Counted from the stretch's first letter, positions 9,378-16,089 are shown. The stretch is 45,665 nt of DNA from an uncultured Gammaproteobacteria bacterium (GCA_900315395.1 OMZC01000092.1:1-45665); one strand, 5' to 3'. The notes: generated from the letters alone by a model not told the origin. Numbers and translations are program-made.

Positions 9378-9512
9378 AGTCTTACCCTGTGCGCTTAAGA
9401 GTTCTTATGGACCTAATTACTACGCACGGGGGTACTGTTCAACCTCTCTTTTCTTTTTCATCCTTTACTGCAACCAAATCGAACCGATCAACATCACATA
9501 ATTTATCGGTTC
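9378..9512 (+). ncRNA. Candidate structured small RNA
   Basis: The presumed transcript from the promoter above contains the stem TACCC/GGGTA plus GTGCG/CGCAC (9383-9393 with 9423-9434; one small internal loop), whose 29-nt apical part includes a TAAG/CTTA mini-hairpin. A second hairpin GAACCGAT/ATCGGTTC closes at 9481-9512 but is not followed by a T-run, so the 3' end is uncertain. No known family (6S, SRP, tmRNA, riboswitch) was recognised. It could instead be a long leader of fliS. Confidence 0.3.
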
Positions 9513-9547
9513 AATTGAAGCCAAACAAGTTAATATAAACTTGTAGC

Positions 9548-9605
9548 TTAACGTTACAGTTAACGTTACAGATTGTTCTTAAAAATTACAGATTGTTCTT
9601 AAAAA
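9548..9605. repeat. Nested short tandem duplications
   Basis: The 12-mer TTAACGTTACAG occurs twice in tandem (9548-9559, 9560-9571). It overlaps a 20-bp unit TTACAGATTGTTCTTAAAAA that is itself perfectly duplicated (9566-9585, 9586-9605). Perfect identity suggests recent slippage or selected binding sites. Confidence 0.9.
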
Positions 9606-9675
9606 TCAGTGAATTTGAAATGCAAAATTCAAAAACCACTCCTGTTTATTTGTTAGAATTAATCTTCAAAATTTT

Positions 9676-9691
9676 CGGCATTTTTCTTGCA
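9676..9691 (+). promoter_or_regulatory. Sigma-54 promoter of the fliS operon
   Basis: CGGCATTTTTCTTGCA keeps the invariant GG and GC dinucleotides exactly 12 bp apart, with GGCA and TTGCA matching consensus. It lies about 73 bp before the fliS ATG. An FlrC-type activator is encoded in the same window, which fits class III flagellar control. Confidence 0.65.
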
Positions 9692-9762
9692 TAAATACTA
9701 AAAAAGTATGTTCACGTGGCAAATAACTGCCATCTCAGATTAATTTATGCAAGGAGAGATCT

Positions 9763-10230
9763 ATGTACGGCCGTAACCTCAGAGCCTATCAGAAGACCAC
9801 CGTCAACGCAGAAATTTCAGTTGCTGATCCATATTACGTAACTAAACTGCTCTATCAGGGACTCTTTGAGCGTTTAGCTCAGGCAAAAGGAGCAATTGAA
9901 CGTGGAGATCTGGCTTTAAAGGCAAAAAAACTATCAACTGCTACTGCAATTTTAGAAAATTTGAGAAGCACCCTCGACTTTTCTCAAAGCAAGTCTATTG
10001 CACAAGGTCTTTATGACATATACTCATACATGATTGATCAGGTTGCTGAAGCTTCATTAAATTTGATGACACAGCCTATTGATAATGCAATTAGAGCTTT
10101 AATGCCAATTAAAAAAGCATGGGATTCTATTCCAGTTACAGCTCAGCAGGAAGCTGCTTCAAAGAGAACTCAAGAGCAGTTAAATGTTGATCTGAACCAT
10201 GCTGATAATATGGCTAAAGGCAGCGTATAA
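9763..10230 (+). CDS. fliS: Flagellin export chaperone FliS
   Basis: The 155-residue helical protein matches FliS: an N-terminal YGRNLRAYQKTTVNAEISVADPYYVTKLLYQGLFERLAQAKGAIERGD-type block, in which the stretch ahead of the first helix and the LLYQGL helix bind the flagellin C-terminus. It prevents premature flagellin polymerisation in the cytoplasm and hands flagellin to the export gate. The start is fixed by AAGGAGAG at 9751-9758. The C-terminal tail (from about residue 125) is polar and slightly longer than in E. coli FliS (136). It is the first gene of a unit with a FliT-like gene (9 bp away) and maf, behind a sigma-54 promoter. The usual upstream neighbour fliD is absent. Confidence 0.9.
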   Translation: MYGRNLRAYQKTTVNAEISVADPYYVTKLLYQGLFERLAQAKGAIERGDLALKAKKLSTATAILENLRSTLDFSQSKSIAQGLYDIYSYMIDQVAEASLNLMTQPIDNAIRALMPIKKAWDSIPVTAQQEAASKRTQEQLNVDLNHADNMAKGSV

Positions 10231-10239
10231 AGGCACTAC

Positions 10240-10575
10240 ATGACTTTACAAGAAATCATAAGGCGAATTACAGAAGCTGAGAATTCGCTTTGTAATGAAC
10301 TTAAAAAAGACGATTTAGGTTTTTCTGCTGATTATCTTAGCTATACTCAAGAGCTTTTACAGGAGCTTGAAAAGATTAAGCCTACTCTTAATGCTGAGGA
10401 ATTAGAAACAGCTAAAGAGTTTGTTAAAGCTTATGCTGAGCATATCAAGTCTCAGGTAAAAGAACTTGCAATTGAAAGAGCTAAGGTAGGTGACGAGTAC
10501 CGCAAGGTAAAATCTCGTCACAACATCAGCAATAAGTACGTTCAGTTCAAAAAGATCGCACAAAACCTTAAGTAA
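10240..10575 (+). CDS. Small helical protein, probable FliT-like flagellar chaperone
   Basis: 111 residues, almost entirely predicted alpha helix, rich in Glu and Lys with heptad-like leucines (ITEAENSLCNELKK, YLSYTQELLQELEKIKP, EELETAKEFVKAYAEHIKSQVKEL) and a basic C-terminus (KYVQFKKIAQNLK). It follows fliS by 9 bp and is surely co-transcribed. Size, fold and position after fliS are those of FliT, the FliD chaperone, but sequence similarity to FliT could not be established by eye. The FliT call is therefore contextual. A general coiled-coil flagellar accessory protein is the alternative. Confidence 0.6.
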   Translation: MTLQEIIRRITEAENSLCNELKKDDLGFSADYLSYTQELLQELEKIKPTLNAEELETAKEFVKAYAEHIKSQVKELAIERAKVGDEYRKVKSRHNISNKYVQFKKIAQNLK

Positions 10576-10643
10576 ACTTAAAAATCCAATAAAATGGATT
10601 GCCTATAAAACTAGGCAGCATATAACAATAATCAGGATGAGAT

Positions 10644-12902
10644 ATGGAAGATCAGAAAAAGAATTCTCTTTTGGATGACGATCTGTCTTTAGAAGAGCTT
10701 GCCAAAAATTTTGACAATATTGATATCAATGATCTTGAAAAGATTCAGGATCTTGCCAAGCTCCAACAGCAGATGAACGATTTTCTGATCGACAGATTTG
10801 CAACAAATATTGAAGCTTTCAAAAAGTACATGCCAGATATTGGCAAGTTCTTTGAGCACTACAAGCCTAAAAGAACTATTGAGTTCTTCTGCATGCCAAA
10901 CGGCATTCCAAATCTTTATTTTCCTGATACCAATGAGTTTTTCTACAAAACTGCTGATCCTTTTAAATTATGTGAACAGCAGATTGTACAGATCTTAGAA
11001 AGATCAAAGATCCTACAGACACGTTATGGTCACGAATCTGATCCTTTCGGTCAGATACATTTTAAGTATTTAAATACTTTAGTTACTTTAGAAGAAGAAA
11101 TTGAGCGTGATAAAACACTCTCCCCTTTAAAGATTGGCTCAGTACCTAACTGTATGTTCTTTGGTATAGGTTTAGGTTATTCATTAGCTTATCTTTATGA
11201 AAGAGTGGAAGTAGCTAACCTTATCATTGTAGAGCCTGATCTTGATGTGTTCTTTGCCTCATTACATGCCTTTGATTGGCAGAACTTATTGAAGTTCTTA
11301 TTTGAGAACAAATATGCCATCAACATCATGTTAGGACAGACTCCATTCCAGTTTACTCAAGATCTGTCAACCTTCTATTCAAAGCATGGACGTTTCCTAT
11401 CATCCTCATGGTTAGGTATTGTGCATTATGCCTCTCCTGAGATTAAAGCAATTGCTGATGTGGCAATGCGTGATCTTGATTCTGTACATGCAGCAATGGG
11501 CTTCTTTGATGACCACCTGTTTGGCGCAAGCCATGCCTGTCATGCGCTCTTAGACAAAAAGAACTTTGTTTTAAGACATCAGACTTTAGATAAGAAATAT
11601 TCAAAATTACCTGTATTTGTTATAGGTTCAGGTCCATCTCTTGATAATGACATTCCATTTATTAGAAAGAATCAGGATAAAGCGATTATTGTAGCTTGCG
11701 GTACTGCAATTGATACTCTGTACCATGCCGGTATTAAACCTGATTTTTATGCATGTACTGAAAGAACCCCTGAAATTAAAGAAGCTTTAAGTGTAATTCC
11801 TGATGAGCATTTCTTAGATGATGTGATTTTGCTAACAGGTGATGTAATTCATCCTTACACTACAGCTTTATTTAAACATACAGCAATCTTTGGAAAGATT
11901 GATGAGCCTTTCTATAAATATGCCCTAGCTACCATAAAAGAAACCAGAAAAGTAGGCTTCGTACAGTTAATGAATCCTCTTGTAGGTAACATGGGTGTAT
12001 CTGGAGCTCTATTCTTAGGCTTTAAAAACATTTATATGTTTGGCCTTGATAATGGTAAAAAGATTGACTCAAGCGCTATGCACTCGAAGTACACCACTTT
12101 GTATAACGAGCATGGTTGCTCTGATCAAGGTGGCAGTTACACTACTAAACAGAAGGGTAAAGGCAACTTTGGTGGACTTGTAGAAACAGGTTACTTCTTT
12201 GCCCTCTCAGCTCGTAACATGGGTTATGTAATTCGTAACCTTGAAGAAGAACGTGGCAAATTAAACTGCATTAACTGCTCTGATGGTCTGTATGTTGAAA
12301 ACACCACTCCTATGCATTCTTATGATCTTGATTTTAAGAAGTTCAAGAACATTGACAAGGAAGCTTTCCATAAATACATCAACGAAGTTAAGACTGCTCC
12401 TGTAAAGGTTACACGTAAAGAGCTTGAGGATATCTTTAATCCTGATGTATTCAACGAGATCGTAAATAAGGTTATTGAGAAGTTAAAGGCTCGTCCTAAT
12501 ACTCGTTTAGAGACCATCTTAATGATGCAGGATATTTCTGAGTTCTTATGTGGTATTGAGCAACAGCCTCAGCTTTACTTCTATGGTAGCTCACTGCAGG
12601 GATCTTTACAGACCTTCTTTATCGTAGCTTCACGTGTACTTTATAACAGCTCTGATGAAAAAGAATGTCTAGAGCAGTGTTACAAGATGTTCGAGGTTAT
12701 CTCTGACTTCTTAGAAGAAGCCAAAACTATCTTCAAGCACATGCCTGACTTTGTTATCGGTGAGCATCGCAAGTTCTATCCTGATGGCAAGGTTGGTGTT
12801 GATTACCCTCTTTGCAAGGCACCTATTCTGCCACCTGAAATTCATTTAAGAAAAGCTGAATATGACGATCCTCAAAAGATCTTTGAAAAGCGTTATGAGT
12901 AA
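10644..12902 (+). CDS. Motility-associated factor (Maf) glycosyltransferase, DUF115
   Basis: The 752-residue protein belongs to the 6-hydroxymethylpterin-pyrophosphokinase-like DUF115 family (MAF_flag10). The core block PVFVIGSGPSLDNDIPFIRKN...IIVACGTAIDTLYHAGIKPDFYACTERTPE lies near residues 327-380, and NPLVGNMGVSGALFLGFKNIYMFGLDNG is near 450. Maf proteins transfer nonulosonic acids (pseudaminic or legionaminic acid) to serine and threonine of flagellin before secretion. The first 60 residues are acidic and helical. Position right after fliS and a FliT-like gene supports a flagellin substrate. The sugar biosynthesis genes are not in the window. The gap before it (10576-10643) holds two small hairpins, and an AGGATGAG ribosome-binding site precedes the ATG. 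Confidence 0.88.
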   Translation: MEDQKKNSLLDDDLSLEELAKNFDNIDINDLEKIQDLAKLQQQMNDFLIDRFATNIEAFKKYMPDIGKFFEHYKPKRTIEFFCMPNGIPNLYFPDTNEFFYKTADPFKLCEQQIVQILERSKILQTRYGHESDPFGQIHFKYLNTLVTLEEEIERDKTLSPLKIGSVPNCMFFGIGLGYSLAYLYERVEVANLIIVEPDLDVFFASLHAFDWQNLLKFLFENKYAINIMLGQTPFQFTQDLSTFYSKHGRFLSSSWLGIVHYASPEIKAIADVAMRDLDSVHAAMGFFDDHLFGASHACHALLDKKNFVLRHQTLDKKYSKLPVFVIGSGPSLDNDIPFIRKNQDKAIIVACGTAIDTLYHAGIKPDFYACTERTPEIKEALSVIPDEHFLDDVILLTGDVIHPYTTALFKHTAIFGKIDEPFYKYALATIKETRKVGFVQLMNPLVGNMGVSGALFLGFKNIYMFGLDNGKKIDSSAMHSKYTTLYNEHGCSDQGGSYTTKQKGKGNFGGLVETGYFFALSARNMGYVIRNLEEERGKLNCINCSDGLYVENTTPMHSYDLDFKKFKNIDKEAFHKYINEVKTAPVKVTRKELEDIFNPDVFNEIVNKVIEKLKARPNTRLETILMMQDISEFLCGIEQQPQLYFYGSSLQGSLQTFFIVASRVLYNSSDEKECLEQCYKMFEVISDFLEEAKTIFKHMPDFVIGEHRKFYPDGKVGVDYPLCKAPILPPEIHLRKAEYDDPQKIFEKRYE

Positions 12903-12937
12903 ACAGCATTATGAATAGTTAAAGCTGTTCACTGCTA

Positions 12938-12969
12938 AAAAAGAGCTGGCACATGTGCTGGCTCTTTTC
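12938..12969. terminator. Rho-independent terminator after maf
   Basis: Hairpin GAGCTGGC / GCTGGCTC (two G-U pairs) with loop ACATGT, flanked by an A-run on the left and TTTT on the right. It closes the fliS-maf unit 40 bp after the stop codon. Confidence 0.75.
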
Positions 12970-13128
12970 GTAAGCCAAAGCCCACCTGCTAAGACTGCAC
13001 CATCATTTCTCAATTTTGCCCCATTAAGTTCATTTTAAAGTCAATTTGCCACTTACAGGAGCAATTGAAAAAGTAGCTTTAATTCATCTCTATACTATTT
13101 GAAGTTTCAGAATTTATAAGAGGTTGTT

Positions 13129-13476
13129 ATGGCTTGTTTTACAGCTTGTGTTGCAGAGGCAATTGTAGCTTATGGCGTCAAGAAAGTAGTTGCTAGCAGT
13201 AAAAATACAAAGGTAAATAGTTTTGCACCTAAATTACAGAAACTGATTAACCTACTGCTGTCAGGCTCATTCTTACTGCTAATTGAACATGTATGGCATG
13301 GTGAGATTGTGCCTTTCTATCCATTCTTTACAGCAGCAAATGATCCTGAGAGTACCAAAGTGATGTTGCATGAGATCTTAACTGTTGGTGTATCTATGGA
13401 TTTAGCTGTAACTGCCGTATGGTTTGTAGCATATATTCTAGTACCTAAATTTACACACAAAGAGGTACTAGCCTAA
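13129..13476 (+). CDS. Small membrane protein, unknown function
   Basis: 115 residues beginning MACFTACVAEAIVAYGVKKV. Two or three hydrophobic segments are visible (about 5-22, 43-58 LINLLLSGSFLLLIEHVWHG, 85-108 TVGVSMDLAVTAVWFVAYIL). The HVWHGEIVPFYPFFTAA segment with charged/aromatic residues between helices looks conserved in type, as small anaerobe membrane proteins of similar start are familiar, but no function is known to me. A ribosome-binding site AAGAGG and a -10 TATACT (13091-13096) precede it. It overlaps the next gene by TAATG, so the two are translationally coupled and probably form one complex. Confidence 0.65.
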   Translation: MACFTACVAEAIVAYGVKKVVASSKNTKVNSFAPKLQKLINLLLSGSFLLLIEHVWHGEIVPFYPFFTAANDPESTKVMLHEILTVGVSMDLAVTAVWFVAYILVPKFTHKEVLA

Positions 13477-13736
13477 TGTGCCTTTTAATTACAGCCTTTG
13501 CTGCAATTGTGTGTTTTTACCTTCAAAAACAGTTTTACTTTGATTTAAAAAGAATTACTGTAATGTTCTCTTCAGCTACCATCATGTGGTTAGTTGATTG
13601 TGCTTTTGCAAAGTTCAATGGAGAGGATTTCTTTGATATAAGTTACGATGATACTTTATTAGGAATTACTGTAGTCTTTCTGGCTATTGTTTTAGATCTT
13701 ATCTTAAGACTACCAAAAATTGTTGCAAATTCTTAG
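13476..13736 (+). CDS. Small membrane protein coupled to the preceding gene
   Basis: 86 residues with three predicted transmembrane stretches: residues 1-17 (LLITAFAAIVCFYLQ), about 28-43 (ITVMFSSATIMWLVDCAF) and 60-80 (LLGITVVFLAIVLDLIL). The ATG overlaps the stop codon of the upstream gene (TAATG), which indicates coupled synthesis in equal amounts. No family is recognised. The next gene in the same direction is the Cys-rich peptide 410 bp away, behind its own leader and a terminator, so a shared role in export or self-protection for that peptide is only a possibility. Confidence 0.6.
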   Translation: MCLLITAFAAIVCFYLQKQFYFDLKRITVMFSSATIMWLVDCAFAKFNGEDFFDISYDDTLLGITVVFLAIVLDLILRLPKIVANS

Positions 13737-13977
13737 TTGTAAAAATATCCCACGACTCTAGACGTGAATAATCTAAAAACTTATTCACGAATAGAGTTTT
13801 CTCCTGTTCTCTTCTTTGCTAAAAGCAATCTGATTTCTTTAAAAATAGCTCGCCAGTTATCACTTTCTCTTATTTTAACCTTTCTATAATTTTTATTATG
13901 CACAACGCTTCAATACAAAAATAATACCATTGCAAAAAAAAACAATATACTAAAATTTAAAAAAAGAGTGGTGTGAG

Positions 13978-14017
13978 GAATTGTCGTTATCACATAAAGG
14001 ATTAACGGGAGCAATTC
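13978..14017 (+). promoter_or_regulatory. Stem-loop in the peptide leader RNA
   Basis: GAATTG (13978-13983) pairs with CAATTC (14012-14017). Inside it CGTTATC pairs with GATTAACG (one bulge), leaving an ACATAAAG loop. It precedes the terminator-like hairpin at 14061 and may be the sensing part of a leader RNA. Ligand or factor unknown. Confidence 0.4.
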
Positions 14018-14060
14018 ATTTAAATTGTACACAGTTGTTATCTAATTGCTACGTATAGTT

Positions 14061-14118
14061 AATTACAGTCTGACTGGTACGAACTCATTACGTTACTCGG
14101 ACTTAATTGTTTTTTTTT
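14061..14118 (+). terminator. Intrinsic terminator just upstream of the Cys-rich peptide gene
   Basis: AATTACAGTCTGA (14061-14073) pairs with TCGGACTTAATT (14097-14108; one bulge, one G-U), with an inner GTACG/CGTTAC stem, followed by nine T residues to 14118. The peptide ATG is 27 bp further on. It could simply end upstream transcription, or act as an attenuator if transcription starts near 13960. Confidence 0.7.
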
Positions 14119-14145
14119 ATTTCATGAAAGAGTGTGGTGTTTTTT

Positions 14146-14469
14146 ATGAATTCAGAATTACTAATACCAAATACAGACAACTTTAGTGCAATCTTTAATG
14201 ACGAAGGCTACGCTATGGTTACATGCATGGGATCTTGCAGAGGCTGTCAGTGTCGCGTAAATCCTTTTAACAGCGAAGATATCTTTGAAGAAGAGTTGTT
14301 GTATGCTCCAAACGAAAGCCAGTATTTGTCAATATTAGCTCCTGTAAACTCTAAACCAATGTTTAGCTCTGGCGGTTGTCCTTGCAACTGTACTTCTTGC
14401 AATTCATGCAGATGCGATTGCAGAGTTGGTAGAGATTTCTTTGAAGAGCTTGATGCTGTTTGGGCTTAA
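14146..14469 (+). CDS. Cys-rich RiPP-like precursor peptide with two core segments
   Basis: 107 residues from the ATG at 14146. The GTG codons at 14134 would add four residues but lie inside the GAAAGAGTGTGG stretch that includes the likely ribosome-binding site. It holds 11 cysteines in two clusters. Cluster one is C27, C31, C34, C36 (CMGSCRGCQCRV), followed by NPFNSEDIFEEEL. Cluster two is C78, C80, C82, C85, C88, C90, C92 (CPCNCTSCNSCRCDCRV), followed by GRDFFEEL. The shared pattern C-x-C-R-V then an acidic F-E-E-L tail looks like an internal duplication. The N-terminal 22 residues (MNSELLIPNTDNFSAIFNDE) could be a leader. Directly downstream is a radical SAM/SPASM enzyme of the peptide-modifying type. 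Modification to thioether crosslinks (ranthipeptide/sactipeptide-like) is inference; a plain metal-binding peptide is the alternative. Confidence 0.75.
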   Translation: MNSELLIPNTDNFSAIFNDEGYAMVTCMGSCRGCQCRVNPFNSEDIFEEELLYAPNESQYLSILAPVNSKPMFSSGGCPCNCTSCNSCRCDCRVGRDFFEELDAVWA

Positions 14470-14477
14470 TTTTTTTG

Positions 14478-14557
14478 AGTGCTGCAACTACGCAAATAGA
14501 CAAGTTGCTAACACATTAGCTTGACGACTTGCGTTGTATGATTTTAGTTGTAGCTCT
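14478..14557 (+). promoter_or_regulatory. Long stem-loop between peptide and maturase genes
   Basis: GCTGCAACTA (14481-14490) pairs with TAGTTGTAGC (14545-14554), continued by CGCAA with TTGCG (14491-14495 with 14529-14533) and inner CAAGT/ACTTG and GCTA/TAGC pairing. A short TTTT follows. It may stabilise the 3' end of the peptide mRNA or work with the terminator further on. Confidence 0.45.
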
Positions 14558-14603
14558 TTTCCAAATGCACCAGCTTACTAGCTAGTTCAGCTATAGATAA
14601 GAC

Positions 14604-14643
14604 AACTGATATGACGTTTTATTCGTTGTATCAGTTTTTTTTT
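14604..14643 (+). terminator. Intrinsic terminator between peptide gene and maturase gene
   Basis: AACTGATATGACG (14604-14616) and CGTTGTATCAGTT (14624-14636) form a stem of about 13 pairs (two G-U) around a 7-nt loop, followed by T to 14643. The maturase ATG is 15 bp later, so the maturase is probably made by read-through. This gives much more peptide than enzyme, as is common in RiPP clusters. Confidence 0.8.
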
Positions 14644-14657
14644 GCGAGATTTGATAA

Positions 14658-16052
14658 ATGAACAACAAACCTGTTTTTTCTAGATATACACATGAATATG
14701 CCAAAGAAGGAAAAGTTGCATTATTTAATAGCCTTCGCTTAAGACCTGTTTTCATATCACAACGTTTGTATGATCTTGTTAAGAGTTATATCAATGAAGG
14801 AAATAACAATTTATCTGATACAGATCTGTCATTGGTTAAGTCAACGGTTGAGGAATTAAAAAAGCAAAAAGTCTTAATTCCTGATGCAAAATATGACGAC
14901 ATGGTTATTGATAGATTCAAAGCTATAACAGGAAAACCAGCAATCCGTGTTGCCTATTTTATTATGACAGATAAATGCAATTTCAATTGCTCATACTGTT
15001 TTATGATGAAAGAGCAAGAAAAAGGTCATTTAAAGAAGCTTGGAAAAATGAAACCTGAAGTAGCAAAGTTAGCTTTAAATACCTTTGCCAAATGGTCTTA
15101 TACCAATGATGAAGACGATAGAATGATCATTTTCTATGGAGGAGAACCTTTATTAAACTTTCCTATCATAAAGCAGATCGTCTTAGACGCTGAGAAGTTA
15201 AAGGAAGAGAATAAATTAGCACAGGATACAAAATTTGCTATCGTTACTAATGGCTCACTGTTAACAGACGAAATTGCTGTCTTCATGAAAGAACATAAGA
15301 TAGGAATTGGCATATCAATTGATGGAGATTCTTTAGTTACAAACTCTTCTAGAGTTTTTGTAAACGGAGAGCCTACATTTGACAAAATTATGCAGGCTAT
15401 AGATACATGCAAAAGAAATGGTTGCGATGATTTTTCATTGTCAGTCACTATCTCAAAAAGTTGCTTAGAGAATTTTGACAACACTATTGATTTCTTAGTA
15501 AACAAAGTTGAAAGCAACAATATTGGTTACAACATATTGATGAATTTAGATGGAGATGAAAAGGAAAGCGAAGAATACGCCATTGCTGCATCAAAATTCA
15601 TTATTAAATCCTTTGAGATCTTCAGAAAAAAAGTCATTTACGAAGATAGAATAATGCGCAAAGTGAAATCTTTTGTAGATGGAAAGGTTCATCTGTTTGA
15701 CTGTGCTGCTTGTGGCGGAAATCAGCTTGTATTCGCACCTGATGGTTCTATTGGCATATGCCACGGATTTTTAGGCACAAAAAATTACTTTTCAGGTTCG
15801 ATTTTTGATCCTGACTTTTCTCCAGAGAAAAATCAGGATTTCCTCGAGTGGTCAAAAAGATCTCCTGTAAATATGGAAGAATGCCAGGATTGTCCTGCAC
15901 TTGGAATTTGTGGTGGAGGTTGTCCTTTTAATGCCTATCAACAAGAAAAGAATATTTGGGCTTTAGATAAGCGTTTCTGTATACACGCTAAAATGACTTT
16001 GGAATGGTTAATTTGGGATTTATATCAGAACAGCAAAAAAGAGAGCCAATAA
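14658..16052 (+). CDS. Radical SAM/SPASM peptide maturase
   Basis: The 464-residue enzyme has three parts. An N-terminal region of about 90 residues (VFSRYTHEYAKEGKVALFNSLRLRPVFISQRLYDLV) resembles the precursor-binding start of other peptide maturases. The radical SAM core (about 97-320) has the 4Fe-4S motif C107-x3-C111-x2-C114 (CNFNCSYC) and the SAM-binding FYGGEPLLNF. The C-terminal SPASM domain carries auxiliary cluster cysteines (CAACGG, DGSIGICHG, ECQDCPALGICGGGCPFN, FCIHAK). SPASM enzymes install crosslinks such as Cys-to-carbon thioethers on ribosomal peptides. The Cys-rich peptide encoded just upstream is the obvious substrate. The exact subfamily was not determined. Ribosome-binding site is weak (GCGAG). 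The gene ends convergent with der. Confidence 0.88.
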   Translation: MNNKPVFSRYTHEYAKEGKVALFNSLRLRPVFISQRLYDLVKSYINEGNNNLSDTDLSLVKSTVEELKKQKVLIPDAKYDDMVIDRFKAITGKPAIRVAYFIMTDKCNFNCSYCFMMKEQEKGHLKKLGKMKPEVAKLALNTFAKWSYTNDEDDRMIIFYGGEPLLNFPIIKQIVLDAEKLKEENKLAQDTKFAIVTNGSLLTDEIAVFMKEHKIGIGISIDGDSLVTNSSRVFVNGEPTFDKIMQAIDTCKRNGCDDFSLSVTISKSCLENFDNTIDFLVNKVESNNIGYNILMNLDGDEKESEEYAIAASKFIIKSFEIFRKKVIYEDRIMRKVKSFVDGKVHLFDCAACGGNQLVFAPDGSIGICHGFLGTKNYFSGSIFDPDFSPEKNQDFLEWSKRSPVNMEECQDCPALGICGGGCPFNAYQQEKNIWALDKRFCIHAKMTLEWLIWDLYQNSKKESQ

Positions 16053-16065
16053 TCGCACGAATTCA

Positions 16066-16088
16066 AAGGGGGCTTTCGCCCCCTCAGT
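16066..16088 (+). terminator. Terminator between the maturase gene and der
   Basis: GGGGGC, loop TTTC, GCCCCC, then AGTTTTATTT. It follows the maturase stop by 14 bp and reaches the end of der on the other strand, so it can serve both converging genes. Confidence 0.75.
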
Positions 16089-16089
16089 T

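Larger units (their letters stand above)
9276..9762. other. 487-bp gap before fliS: candidate small RNA, tandem repeats, sigma-54 promoter
   Basis: No protein gene is supported. From left to right it contains a good sigma-70 promoter (9344-9371), a strong stem-loop (9383-9434), an 8-bp inverted repeat (9481-9512), two nested tandem duplications (9548-9605) and the fliS sigma-54 promoter (9676-9691). These are listed separately. Confidence 0.7.
13737..14145. other. 409-bp gap: end of membrane pair and structured leader of the Cys-rich peptide
   Basis: Very AT-rich. The left half has nothing recognisable. Around 13930-13956 TTGCAA and TAAAAT/TATACT could make a promoter, but spacing is poor (15 or 10 bp). 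From 13978 onward come two stem-loops, the second an intrinsic terminator ending 27 bp before the peptide ATG. Confidence 0.6.

Noticed and set aside
9378-9512. 6S, SRP or tmRNA identity for the structured region.
   Set aside because: Hallmark sequences of these RNAs are absent.
13981-14058. A 25-codon frame starting TTG in the peptide leader, ending just before the terminator hairpin (leader-peptide attenuation).
   Set aside because: The AGGA is only one base from the TTG, too close for initiation, and the codons show no bias expected of an attenuator peptide.
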